DNA of 64,000 nt from Streptomyces glomeratus. GTDB lineage: Bacteria; Actinomycetota; Actinomycetes; Streptomycetales; Streptomycetaceae. Numbering within the stretch: the stretch's first letter is position 1; each line of letters begins with the position of its first letter. Made by a program: the position numbers and the translations under genes. Of this stretch, positions 17,370-25,991 are shown piece after piece. The notes beneath the pieces are model-generated. The model saw nothing but the letters and a program-made list of their open reading frames with translations. It was not told the DNA's origin and searched no databases. Location: NCBI RefSeq assembly GCF_021462825.1, contig NZ_JAKEEB010000036.1, positions 1 to 64,000 of the forward strand. The letters run 5' to 3'.

Positions 17370-17864
17370 CGCGTACTTCGACCGTCCACGAACTCCCGGC
17401 GGATCCCGGCATCATGCTCGGTGTCTACCTGGACGTCCTTGCAGCCGGGACGGTTCGGGTGAGCGACGCGATCAAGGTGCAGCAGGTCGGCTGACAGGGA
17501 GCGTTCCACCAGGAGTCGCCCACCTGCCGATCCGTCAGGCCCGCGTCTCGCACGACCAGCCACACCCGGTCGCGACTGAGTGGGAGTTGGCCGAGGAGGA
17601 CGCCGGTCGCGTCGAGCAGGGTGTTGGCGAAGGCTGGAGCGACCGGGTTGAAAGGGCGGACTGTCGGCCGTGACGCCCGTTTGACTCCCTGGACACCCAC
17701 ATGCATGGCGATGGGCCACGAAATGGGATCTGACCTCGGGTTTTCCGAAGACCGCTCAGGTCGACATCTTTCCGATGACCCACCAGGTCGGTGTGCCGCG
17801 ATTGAACCGGTCGCGAAGAGCTCCTGAACTGCGGTTGTGGGCGCACAATGTGCGGTGCGGGCGT
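17370..17864. other. intergenic region with faint coding traces
   Basis: On the minus strand near 17470-17640 a frame reads LLDATGVLLGQLPLSRDRVW, then LVVRDAGLTDRQVGDSWW. This is protein-like but belongs to no family I can name with certainty; a tautomerase-type fold is one possibility. It has no good start and runs into low-complexity sequence on both sides. I treat it as a probable remnant. Confidence 0.3.
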
Positions 17865-19206
17865 TCAGTAGGTGGGGCCGTAAGGGCTCCAGTGCCCGAG
17901 GAAGGGTTTCAGGTCGTCGGCTTGTGGCTTGGGAATATCGGGCAGCCGGGGCGGTGTGTTCAATGGGTCGAGGCGTTCAACGGTGGGCGCTGCCCAGCTG
18001 ATCCATTCCTCGGCGTCGGTTCTGGCCTGGCCCGGAGGCATGTCCTCGACTCGCGTGCGTACGGTGCTCACGTATTGGGTCAGTCGGGTGGCGTGGCGCC
18101 ATGCCGCTTCCTGAGCTTCTAGGTGCCTGACGCGGTACGCCTCCGCGTACCGGATGCGGGCTTGTTCCATGGCGGCTTCCCAGCGGATGCGCTTCTGGCG
18201 TGCCGCTTCGGCCTCGTCCTGGCGTCTGCGTTCGGCGGCTTCGCCGCGAAGTGTGACCTCCTGTGCGATCTCGGCGAGCTGCTCTTCGAGGGCGCGGCCG
18301 GGAGCGTCGGCCCATTCGCTCGCCCGGTGTGGCTGGCGCCGCTGAGGATGATGCTGAGGCGTTCGGACGGGGTGTAGTCGAAGCGGGGGACTCTGACCCA
18401 GGAGTGCTTCTCGGCCTCGGCGAGTTCCTTCTCGGTGGCGACGTGCTCGGCCGGTCCTGTTCCTGGAGGACAAGAAACCCCACTGGCTGGCCCTGTGCGG
18501 TGATGGTGAAGTGAGGATGTGCCCTGCGGCGGCGATGAGACGGGGGTGCGAAGCCGGTGTGCCCGGGCGCCCAGGTGTGTCCTTCGGCCTCGGCGGCGGT
18601 GATCAGTGCCTGGATGAGTCGGAGAACGCGTCCTTGGACGGGCTTGGTCAGGCCGAGCGGCTGACGTTCGTTCTGCATGGCCCGGATAACGGTGTGCGGC
18701 CGAGTGAGCCGCGAGGGCACGGGGACGGGGTCGAGGACGGCAAGGCGCCAGGCGGGGATATCGACGAGCTTGATCTCGTACCCGCCATGGCACCAGCTTC
18801 CGTACAGCTCCTTCGTCTCCGCAATCCTTCCGGATCTGCGTGCGGCGGCGACGCGGGACGGCCACTTCTCCAAGCCGGGACCGCTGCCGCTCTTGACGAT
18901 CCTGCCGCCGGCCTCCGCGAGCTCCTGCAACAGTTGCTCCGTGAACGTCACACGAGGCTGTAATGGAGGGCCTCCTGGCTTCCGCTAGTGCCGACCGGCG
19001 CTCGTCAGGGCGACGCTCCACTGCCCGCTCTTCCGGGAGACCGTCACCAGGCCCCGGTTGTGCAGTGCCTGGCATGTGGTCTTGTAGGAGGTGGTCTCCC
19101 ATACGCCAGCAGGGCACCCGGCTCCCACCCACTGCAACACCGAGAGCTGCCGCTCATTGACCTGCCGTTCCAATGGTCCGCCTTCGACTCGAAGTGAAGT
19201 ACGAGG
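17865..19206 (-). pseudogene. large hypothetical protein, three lesions
   Basis: Joined across lesions, the minus strand encodes one protein. The first part (RQLSVLQWVGAGCPAGVW, YKTTCQALHNRGLVTVSRK) looks like a winged-helix domain. A TAG then stands where Tyr is expected at 18985-18987. The same frame continues as TFTEQLLQELAEAGGRIV, a one-base deletion near 18452 follows, a second frameshift occurs near 18325, and the last frame gives a long Arg/Glu/Ala coiled-coil region ending LKPFLGHWSPYGPTY. I recall similar uninterrupted Streptomyces proteins of unknown function. The start codon is uncertain. Repair of all three lesions would give about 440 residues. Confidence 0.75.
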
Positions 19207-19289
19207 GCGGCATGGTGCCAGTCTTGCTCGTCGGCGACGGGCGGTTCGAGTCAATTCGCTCGAACGAGCGGGCTGACGTGGCTGGAAGC

Positions 19290-19528
19290 CGGTTAGACCG
19301 AGAACTGTAGGTTGGGTGCTGTTCTGCGGCGGGGTCTGACTCCTGAGGTGTCTGACCGGGGTGTCCTGCTCACACTGTGTCGACCACCAGCCGGGGTACG
19401 GTGCGTTGCTGGTTTCGGACTGAGCGGGCGTGTCTCGATAGGGGCTTGCCGGACAGGCGCCATCACGATTCTGACCGTCCCCGCGGCCCGGTGCCGGCTA
19501 GGCGATGAGCCGTTGGGCTGGAGGGGGA
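19290..19528 (+). ncRNA. IS110 noncoding end, possible bridge RNA region
   Basis: IS110 elements carry a noncoding stretch upstream of the transposase that encodes the bridge RNA specifying target and donor DNA. This 240-base interval lies directly before such a gene and holds no protein-coding signal. I have not identified the two guide loops or the exact left end, so this is a positional inference. The partner transposase is dead. Confidence 0.3.
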
Positions 19529-20657
19529 ATGAGCATGATCGGCACGTCCTCCGCTTCGCGTTCTCGTCGGCGTCGGCCGGCGGGGGATGTGGTCCTGGGA
19601 GTGGACACGCACCGGGATGCCCATGTGGCCGCTACCGGGATGCCCATGTGGCCGCTGTGCTCTCCCTGGTGGGGGAAGTGATCGGCACCGAGGAGTTCCC
19701 GGCCACCGCGGCTGGATACCGAGACCTGCTGGGGTGGGCCAGGGCGTCGGGTACGGTGCGCCGGGCCGGAGTGGAAGGTACCGGTTCCTTCGGGGCTGCC
19801 CTGTCCGCTACCTGCTGGCCCAGGGCGTGGACGTTTTCGATGTCAATCGGTTCGACCGGGCCGACCGCCGTCGGCGCGGCAAGTCCGACCCGCTCGATGC
19901 CGAGAACGCGGCCCGGGCGGTGCTGAGCGGGCGAGCGCGTGCCCAGGCCAAGGCAGGCGACGGACCGGTGGAGATCGCCCGGATGTACAAACTGGCCGAG
20001 GACTCGGCGGTCAAGGCCCGCACGCAGGCGATCAACCAACTCAGGGCTGTCCTCATCCGTGCCGATCCGCAGCTGAGAGAGGAACTTGCCGAGCTGGGCA
20101 ACGCAGAACTCTTCCGCACCTGCGCCGGGCTCGTCGACGACAGCCTGAACCACGATGCCGATGAAGGGGCGGTGCTCCATGCCACCCACGTCACCCTGGG
20201 TCTCCTGGCCCGGCGCATCAGGCAGCTCAGCGACGAGGTCCAGGACTTGGAAGGCCGCCTGCCCCGGCTGGTGGAGCGCCACGCTCCGCAGCTGCTCGAG
20301 GTGGTGGGCATCGGTCCGGACACGGCCGTCACTTTGCTGATCACGGTGGGGGACAACCCGGAACGCCTGGGCAGTGGGGCGTCCTTCGCGGCGCTGTGCG
20401 GGGTCAGCCCGGTCGAGCGTTCTTCGGGTAGCCGGCAGTACCGTCGCCTCAACCGCGGCGGCGACCGGCAAGCGAACGCGGCCCTGCACCGGATCGTGCA
20501 GACCCGCCTGCGCGTCGACCCACGTGCCCAGGAGTACTACGAACGCCGCAGCAAGGAGGGCAAGACCCGGCGCGAGATGGTCCGAAGTCTCAAGCGCTAC
20601 GCGGCGCGGGAGGTCTTCCACCTGGTCAGACCTGTGCAGTCGCAACCCTCGTCATAG
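19529..20657 (+). pseudogene. IS110-family transposase, disrupted
   Basis: The frames spell a complete IS110 (DEDD) recombinase: GVDTHRDAHVAA, AGVEGTGSFGAAL, KSDPLDAENAARAVLSGRA, then the C-terminal domain LLEVVGIGPDTAVTLL and FAALCGVSPVERSSGSRQYR, which holds the conserved Ser. The start is the ATG at 19529 after GAGGGGGA. A 23-bp tandem duplication at 19611-19656 shifts the frame, and a one-base deletion near 19807 shifts it again. The C-terminal 280 codons are open but lack the first catalytic Asp and Glu. An intact protein would have about 370 residues. Confidence 0.85.
19611..19656 (+). repeat. 23-bp perfect tandem duplication
   Basis: The 23 bases at 19611-19633 (starting ACCGGGATGCCC, ending GGCCGCT) are repeated exactly at 19634-19656. 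One copy fits the transposase frame (HRDAHVAA), so the second copy is the mutation. Confidence 0.95.
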
Positions 20658-20689
20658 GGGCAGTCGTGAGACGTGAGAGGGTCTGGGGC

Positions 20690-21988
20690 GTGAGTGAGAC
20701 ACCACCGAACACCCTGCAATACCGCTTTGACGGGCCAGAAGACGCTCCGGTCCTGATCTTGGGTCCCTCACTGGGTACCACATGGCACATGTGGGACCGC
20801 CAGGTTCCCGAGCTGGCCCGGCAATGGCGGGTCTTCCGGTTCGACCTGCCGGGCCACGGCGGCGCCCCCGCGCACCCGGCGGGTTCCGTCGCCGACCTCA
20901 CGACCCGGCTGCTGGCCACGCTGGACGGGCTCGGTGTGCAGCGCTTCGGCTACGCGGGCTGCGCGCTGGGCGGCGCCGTGGGGCTCGAGCTGGCCCTGCG
21001 CCACCCCGAGCGCCTCTCCTCGCTCATCCTGATCGCGGCCTCACCCCGCTTCGGCACGGCCGACGAGTTCCGTCAGCGCGGCGTGATCGTCCGCACGAAC
21101 GGGCTCGACCCGATCGCCCGGACGTCCCCCGAGCGCTGGTTCACCGGAGGATTCGCCGCCGCTCAGCCGGCGATCACCGAGTGGGCCGTGCAGATGGTGC
21201 GCACCACCGACCCCGGCTGCTACATCGCGGCCTGCGAGGCGCTCGCAGCCTTCGACGTCCGGGCCGAACTGGGCCGCATCGGTGTACCGACCCTGGTCCT
21301 CGTCGGCTCGGAGGATCAGGTCACCGGCCCCGCCGAGGCCCGCACCCTGGTCGCCGGGATCCCGGACGCCCGGCTCGCGGTCGTCCCCGGCGCCTCCCAT
21401 CTGGTGCCCGTGGAGCAGCCCGCGGCGGTCACCGATCTGCTGGTCCATCACTTCTCCACCGCCTGGCAGCCCGCGTTCGACGCGACGACCGGCCAGATGG
21501 CGGCGATCGTGGCGCCTCCCGTCAAGCCGGTGCTCGCCGCCCCCGGCCCCGTGGCGCCGGTGGCCGAGATCGCCCCGGCCGTCGTGGCGCCCGAGGCCGC
21601 GGGCAGGCGCGACTCGTACGACGTGGGGCTCAAGATCCGCCGGGAGGTGCTCGGTGACGCGCACGTCGACCAGGCACTGGCCTCGGCGGACGACTTCTCC
21701 GGGGACTTCCAGGACCTCGTCACCCGGTACGCGTGGGGCGAGATCTGGGACCGGCCGGGCCTGGACCGGCGCGCCCGCAGCTGTGTCACGCTCACCGCGC
21801 TGGTCGCGGGCGGCCATGTGGAGGAACTCGCCGCCCACACCCGGGCGGCCCTGCGCAACGGACTGACCCCGGACGAGATCAAGGAGGTGCTGCTCCAGGC
21901 GGCGGTCTACTGCGGCGTACCGGCCGCGAACAGCGCGTTCAAGGTGGCGCAGCAGGTCATCCGCGAGGAGACGACCCCGCAGGAGTGA
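20690..21988 (+). CDS. pcaL: 3-oxoadipate enol-lactonase / 4-carboxymuconolactone decarboxylase fusion
   Basis: The 432-residue protein is a two-domain fusion. Residues 1-260 are an alpha/beta hydrolase (PcaD), with LGPSLGTTWHMWDRQ, a nucleophile region YAGCALGGAVG in which Cys replaces the usual Ser, and ASHLVPVEQP holding the His. An Ala/Pro linker follows. Residues 305-430 are a carboxymuconolactone decarboxylase (PcaC), with DFQDLVTRYAWGEIWDRPGL and TPDEIKEVLLQAAVYCGVPAAN. Together they carry out successive steps of the protocatechuate branch of the beta-ketoadipate pathway. The GTG at 20690 matches family starts (MSETP), though an upstream in-frame GTG at 20666 has the better RBS. The usual pcaHGB neighbours are absent; the IS110 element lies immediately upstream. 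Confidence 0.9.
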   Translation: MSETPPNTLQYRFDGPEDAPVLILGPSLGTTWHMWDRQVPELARQWRVFRFDLPGHGGAPAHPAGSVADLTTRLLATLDGLGVQRFGYAGCALGGAVGLELALRHPERLSSLILIAASPRFGTADEFRQRGVIVRTNGLDPIARTSPERWFTGGFAAAQPAITEWAVQMVRTTDPGCYIAACEALAAFDVRAELGRIGVPTLVLVGSEDQVTGPAEARTLVAGIPDARLAVVPGASHLVPVEQPAAVTDLLVHHFSTAWQPAFDATTGQMAAIVAPPVKPVLAAPGPVAPVAEIAPAVVAPEAAGRRDSYDVGLKIRREVLGDAHVDQALASADDFSGDFQDLVTRYAWGEIWDRPGLDRRARSCVTLTALVAGGHVEELAAHTRAALRNGLTPDEIKEVLLQAAVYCGVPAANSAFKVAQQVIREETTPQE

Positions 21989-22060
21989 ACGTCAGCCGGG
22001 TGGTGAGAGCACCATGCCGAAGGAGGCTCCGGGCGTCCGGGCGGGGGCAGGATGGAGCCC

Positions 22061-22696
22061 ATGAAGCTCACGAAGAAGTCGCACGCCTGCATCCGGCTCG
22101 AGAAGGACGGGCGCAGGCTCGTCATCGATCCCGGCACCTTCAGCGAGGAGGACGCCGCGGTCGGCGCCGAGGCCATCCTGGTCACGCACGAGCACCTCGA
22201 CCACTTCAACGAGGAGCGGCTGCGGACCGCCATGGAGTCCGACCCGGGCGCCGAGATCTGGACCCTCGCCTCCGTGGCGGAGAAGATCTCGGCGGCGTTC
22301 CCGGGCCGCGTGCACACCGTCGGCCACGGCGACACCTTCACGGCCGCGGGCTTCGACGTCCAGGTCCACGGCGAACTGCACGCGGTGATCCACCCGGACA
22401 TCCCGCGCATCACGAACGTCGGCTATCTGATCGACGGAGGCAAGGTCTTCCACCCGGGCGACGCACTCACGGTCCCCGACCACCCGGTGGAGACGCTGAT
22501 GCTCCCGGTGATGGCGCCCTGGAACAAGATCTCCGAGGTGATCGACTACGTCCGCGAGGTCAAGCCGCGGCGTGCGTACGACATCCACGACGCCCTGCTG
22601 ACGGACCTCGCGCGCCCGATCTACGACCACCAGATCGGTGCGCTGGGCGGCGCGGAGCACATGCGGCTGGCACCGGGCGCCTCGGCGGACGTCTGA
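22061..22696 (+). CDS. MBL-fold metallo-hydrolase
   Basis: The 211-residue protein begins MKLTKKSHACIRLEKDGR. The metal-binding motif is THEHLDHF (about residues 46-53), with further candidate ligands in GELHAVIHPD and FHPGDAL, the layout of UlaG-like metallo-beta-lactamase-fold hydrolases. The substrate is not evident. The ATG at 22061 matches the family start; another ATG at 22052 is in frame and closer to a purine-rich site. It starts 72 bases after pcaL on the same strand and is followed by a gap of about 140 bases. Confidence 0.85.
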   Translation: MKLTKKSHACIRLEKDGRRLVIDPGTFSEEDAAVGAEAILVTHEHLDHFNEERLRTAMESDPGAEIWTLASVAEKISAAFPGRVHTVGHGDTFTAAGFDVQVHGELHAVIHPDIPRITNVGYLIDGGKVFHPGDALTVPDHPVETLMLPVMAPWNKISEVIDYVREVKPRRAYDIHDALLTDLARPIYDHQIGALGGAEHMRLAPGASADV

Positions 22697-22834
22697 CGGC
22701 CGCGAGGCCCGGCAGGGGAGGCGGTGGCCGCGATCGTGCGGCCACCGCCCCGGCGCCCGGGCCCACCGCCTCCCCGCGGCCGGGCCCGCGACCGCACCAC
22801 CCGGTTGTCGTACCCGCCGGGTAGGTTGTGAGGC

Positions 22835-23614
22835 ATGCGCATCGCGACCTGGAACGTGAACTCGATCACCGCCCGTCTCCCGAGGCTCCTGGCCTGGCTG
22901 GAGAGCAGCGGCACGGACGTGCTCTGCCTCCAGGAGGCCAAGGTCGCCGAGGACCAGTTCCCCCACGACCAGCTGCGCGAGCTGGGCTATGAGGCGGCGG
23001 TCCACGCCACCGGCCGGTGGAACGGCGTGGCGGTGCTCTCCCGCGTCGGCCTCGACGACGTGGTCAAGGGCCTGCCGGGCGATCCCGGCTACGACGGCCT
23101 CCAGGAGCCCCGCGCGATCTCCGCGACCTGCGGCCCGGTCCGCGTCTGGTCGGTGTACGTGCCCAACGGCCGTGAGGTGGACCACCCGCACTACGCGTAC
23201 AAGCTGCAGTGGTTCGAGGCGCTGAAGGCGGCCGTGGCGGGCGACGCCGGGGGCAGCCGCCCGTTTGCGGTGCTGGGCGACTACAACGTCGCGCCGACGG
23301 ACGACGACGTCTACGACATCGCCGCCTTCGAGGGTGTGACCCATGTCACCCCCGCCGAGCGGGCCGCCCTGACCTCCCTGCGTGAGACCGGTCTCACGGA
23401 CGTGGTCCCGCGCCCGCTGAAGTACGACCGCCCCTTCACCTACTGGGACTACCGCCAGCTCTGCTTCCCCAAGAACCGCGGCATGCGCATCGACCTGGTG
23501 TACGGCAACGAGCCGTTCGCGACGGCGGTCAAGGACGCATACGTGGACCGGGAGGAGCGCAAGGGCAAGGGCGCCTCGGACCACGCGCCGGTCGTGGTCG
23601 ACCTGGCGCCGTAG
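22835..23614 (+). CDS. xth: exodeoxyribonuclease III
   Basis: The 259-residue protein is of full length. It shows the exonuclease III/APE motifs in order: ATWNVNSI (metal ligand Asn), CLQEAK (catalytic Glu), VYVPNG, LGDYNVAPTD (Asp and Asn of the active site), RIDLVYG and SDHAPVVVDL (Asp-His). It cleaves abasic sites and acts as a 3'-5' exonuclease on duplex DNA in base excision repair. The start is the ATG at 22835. It is a stand-alone gene between the MBL-fold gene and a DUF6278 gene. Confidence 0.95.
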   Translation: MRIATWNVNSITARLPRLLAWLESSGTDVLCLQEAKVAEDQFPHDQLRELGYEAAVHATGRWNGVAVLSRVGLDDVVKGLPGDPGYDGLQEPRAISATCGPVRVWSVYVPNGREVDHPHYAYKLQWFEALKAAVAGDAGGSRPFAVLGDYNVAPTDDDVYDIAAFEGVTHVTPAERAALTSLRETGLTDVVPRPLKYDRPFTYWDYRQLCFPKNRGMRIDLVYGNEPFATAVKDAYVDREERKGKGASDHAPVVVDLAP

Positions 23615-23694
23615 CTCGTCTGCGCCGGGGGAGGGGTGGCCGGAGTCCGCGCGCCCTGTAGTGCGCGCCGTGGCGCTGGTGACACGCTGGGTGT

Positions 23695-24135
23695 ATGAAC
23701 ATCCACTTCCTGGGCAACTGGCGCAAGAAACGCGGCCCCGCCCGCGGTGTCGCGGTGTTCTCCGACGGTGACCCCGACCCGAGCAGCGTCGTCGAACTCC
23801 TCTCCGAGTGTGAGCTGCTGCGCTCCCAGGCCGGGCAGGCGGGCGTCGAACTGGACGACTCGGCGGCGTCGTTGGAGGCGCTCGACCAGGTCGTGCCGCG
23901 CTGGCGGGACGACGAGGAGACCCTGCCCTGGCTGGGGAACGACGCGGGCCTGTATCTGGGCACGGTGATCGTGCGTACGGTGCCGGGCGCGAGCTGGGCG
24001 GTCTGGCCGAGCGGTCACCCCGTGGTACGGCTGGCCTCCGGACGCGAGATCGACGTGGTCGACGCGGGCCACGCCTGGGCCTCCACGGGCGCCCCCGAAC
24101 TGACGCACGTCTACGCCGAAGCGTCGGAGATCTAG
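23695..24135 (+). CDS. DUF6278 family protein
   Basis: The 146-residue protein starts MNIHFLGNWRKKRGPARG and contains LGNDAGLYLGTVIVRTVPGA, SWAVWPSGHPVVRLASGREI and GHAWASTGAPEL. I recognise it as the small actinobacterial family DUF6278. There is no signal peptide or membrane segment, and no catalytic motif. It converges with the CocE-type hydrolase gene across a hairpin at 24209. Confidence 0.75.
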   Translation: MNIHFLGNWRKKRGPARGVAVFSDGDPDPSSVVELLSECELLRSQAGQAGVELDDSAASLEALDQVVPRWRDDEETLPWLGNDAGLYLGTVIVRTVPGASWAVWPSGHPVVRLASGREIDVVDAGHAWASTGAPELTHVYAEASEI

Positions 24136-24208
24136 GCCCCGTCCCCCGGGGGTCCGCCACCCGGAACCTCGTACTAGGATGGGCCGTTCGTCCCCGCGGT
24201 CACGCCGG

Positions 24209-24228
24209 CCGTGGGGCACCCCCCACGG
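24209..24228. terminator. bidirectional hairpin between convergent genes
   Basis: CCGTGGGG (24209-24216) pairs with CCCCACGG (24221-24228) around CACC. It lies between two converging genes, so it can end transcription from both sides. Confidence 0.7.
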
Positions 24229-24296
24229 TCCCGGGGACCGCAGGGGGAGGGAAGCACCAGCTCACCGGGGTGTGCCCGGCCGGTGGCAGCCGAAGA

Positions 24297-25877
24297 TCAC
24301 TGCTCGCGCAGCGGAATGGACACGTAGGACGGGTCCTCCGCGGGGGAGGAGAAGGTCAGCTGCGCGCCGGACGGGTTGTGCTCGATGTAGAGCGGGTCGA
24401 CCGTGTCGACGACCAGCGCGAGCCGGTGCCCGGCCGGGACGTCGTAGGCGGTGGAGAACAGGTCCAGGTCGACGCCGAACGGTTTGCCGGGTGTCTGCCC
24501 GTACCAGCTGTACGGCGCGTTGCTGACCAGTTTGCCGAGGCCGAGCGGGCCCACGTCGTAGAGGTACGCGACGAGGGTGCCGCTCTCCTTGGTGCCGGTG
24601 ACGGTGGTGTGCAGCTTCGCCGTGCCGCGGATGTGCTGGGCGGTGGCGTATTTCTCCGACTGCCACACGGCGGCCCATCGGCGCGGCAACAGCGGGATGG
24701 AGGCCACCGGCGGCACCTGGATCAGCTGGTCGAGGATGCTGGAGAGAAGGACGATCCCGCCGTCCGCCCCCGAGTCGACGTTCGCATGGATCGTGGTGGT
24801 GCCGGCGAGGTCGATCTTCCTGCTGGTCGCGGCCACCGACTTCCAGTCCGGATAGCCCTCGTAGCCGCCCCCGTAGCCGCCCTTGGAGCGGGACTTGAGC
24901 TGCACCGGCTGCTCCCGGTCGATCCCGTTGTCCTCGCCCTTCAGGTAGTGGTCCAGCCATCGCTCGGTGTCGGTCCAGACGTCGTTGGGCAGCCCGAGCA
25001 GCCCGATGATCTCGGGCGTGGCGTGGTCGCCCGGCCGCAGCTCCAGTCTCTTCGGGACCGTGAGCTTCTCGTAGAAGTCCGTGTAGGAGTTGGCCGGGAA
25101 GACGGTGTCACCCCAGGCGTTGGCGAGCATGATCGCGGCGCCGTTGCGGTTGAGCTGGTCGAGGTAGGTCTCGGCGGATCGTTTCTTCCCCCAGGCGATG
25201 AGGTCGGACTCCTTGGCCACGTCGCCGGCGAAGAAGTCGTCGAACGCCTGGCGGGTCTCGGGGCTTTCGCGGCCGGTGACCGTCGCCGCGCCCCTCAGCA
25301 GAGCGGCCGCCTGGACGTGCTGGGTGCGTCCCGAGTAGATCGAGTGGACCAGGTCCGACCAGCCGCTCATCGAGGCGACGGCCTTGATGCGCTTGTCGTG
25401 CGCGGCTGCCAGCAGGCTGATGCCGGCGCCGTAGGAGACGCCCGCCATGCCGATGTGCCGGGCGTCGGACGGGGTGTTGGCGAGCGCCCAGTCGATGACC
25501 TTGGAGGCGTCGGCTATGTCGGGCGGTCCCGCCACTTCTATCTCGCCGCCGGACTGCCAGAACCCCCGCACGTTGTACGTGACGACGACATAGCCGGTGT
25601 CCGCGAGCTTCTGGGCCTGGACGAGATACTCGGCCTGCGGCAGGCCCCAGCTCGTGGGGAGCACGATGAGCGGATAACGGCGTGTGCCGTCGGCGTCCGC
25701 GGGCGTGACGACGTTCCCCTTCAGCACCGTCCCGCCGTCCCCCGTGATGTCGACGAAGCGGACGCCGTTCGACGTCGCCTGGGCGGCCGGGGCGAGCCCG
25801 AGGGCGCTGCCGGCGATCAGCGTCGCCGAGACGGCACCCACGGCGGTCGTACGCAGGGCCTTGCGGTGGTTTCCCAC
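24297..25877 (-). CDS. secreted CocE/NonD-type alpha/beta hydrolase
   Basis: The 526-residue protein begins with a classical signal peptide (basic MGNHRKALR, hydrophobic TTAVGAVSATLIAGSALGLA, then AQATS), so it is exported. The hydrolase domain shows the nucleophile motif GVSYGAG, with candidate acid and His in NAWGDTVFP and LRPGDHATPE. A C-terminal jelly-roll-like part (about 360-526) matches X-Pro dipeptidyl-peptidase/cocaine-esterase proteins. It probably cleaves acyl or peptide bonds outside the cell; the substrate cannot be told. Repeated GGTAA elements lie upstream of its start. The neighbouring membrane-protein gene has the same orientation, 115 bases away. Confidence 0.88.
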   Translation of the reverse strand: MGNHRKALRTTAVGAVSATLIAGSALGLAPAAQATSNGVRFVDITGDGGTVLKGNVVTPADADGTRRYPLIVLPTSWGLPQAEYLVQAQKLADTGYVVVTYNVRGFWQSGGEIEVAGPPDIADASKVIDWALANTPSDARHIGMAGVSYGAGISLLAAAHDKRIKAVASMSGWSDLVHSIYSGRTQHVQAAALLRGAATVTGRESPETRQAFDDFFAGDVAKESDLIAWGKKRSAETYLDQLNRNGAAIMLANAWGDTVFPANSYTDFYEKLTVPKRLELRPGDHATPEIIGLLGLPNDVWTDTERWLDHYLKGEDNGIDREQPVQLKSRSKGGYGGGYEGYPDWKSVAATSRKIDLAGTTTIHANVDSGADGGIVLLSSILDQLIQVPPVASIPLLPRRWAAVWQSEKYATAQHIRGTAKLHTTVTGTKESGTLVAYLYDVGPLGLGKLVSNAPYSWYGQTPGKPFGVDLDLFSTAYDVPAGHRLALVVDTVDPLYIEHNPSGAQLTFSSPAEDPSYVSIPLREQ

Positions 25878-25914
25878 GGGTCACTCCTCATATGTCAGAG
25901 CAAAGTGACCTGAC

Positions 25915-25968
25915 GGTAACCTCGCCTCCATACCGTAGGTAACCCGTCGGTAAGTTACGTGCGGGTAA
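25915..25968 (-). promoter_or_regulatory. GGTAA repeat cluster upstream of the secreted hydrolase
   Basis: GGTAA occurs at 25915, 25938, 25949 and 25964; the first two are parts of the palindrome GGTAACC. Positions 25933-25954 form two 11-bp direct repeats, CCGTAGGTAAC and CCGTCGGTAAG. The 11-bp period recalls PhoP-box architecture in Streptomyces, but the core differs from the usual GTTCACC. A regulator site is likely; its owner is not established. Confidence 0.4.
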
Positions 25969-25991
25969 AGATAGTTGATGTGTAAGCAGAA

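Noticed and set aside
19244..19265. GGTTCGAGTC resembling a tRNA T-arm, possible attachment site.
   Set aside because: No other tRNA arms are present and no integrase gene lies near; it is better read as a simple GTTCGAG/CTCGAAC hairpin.
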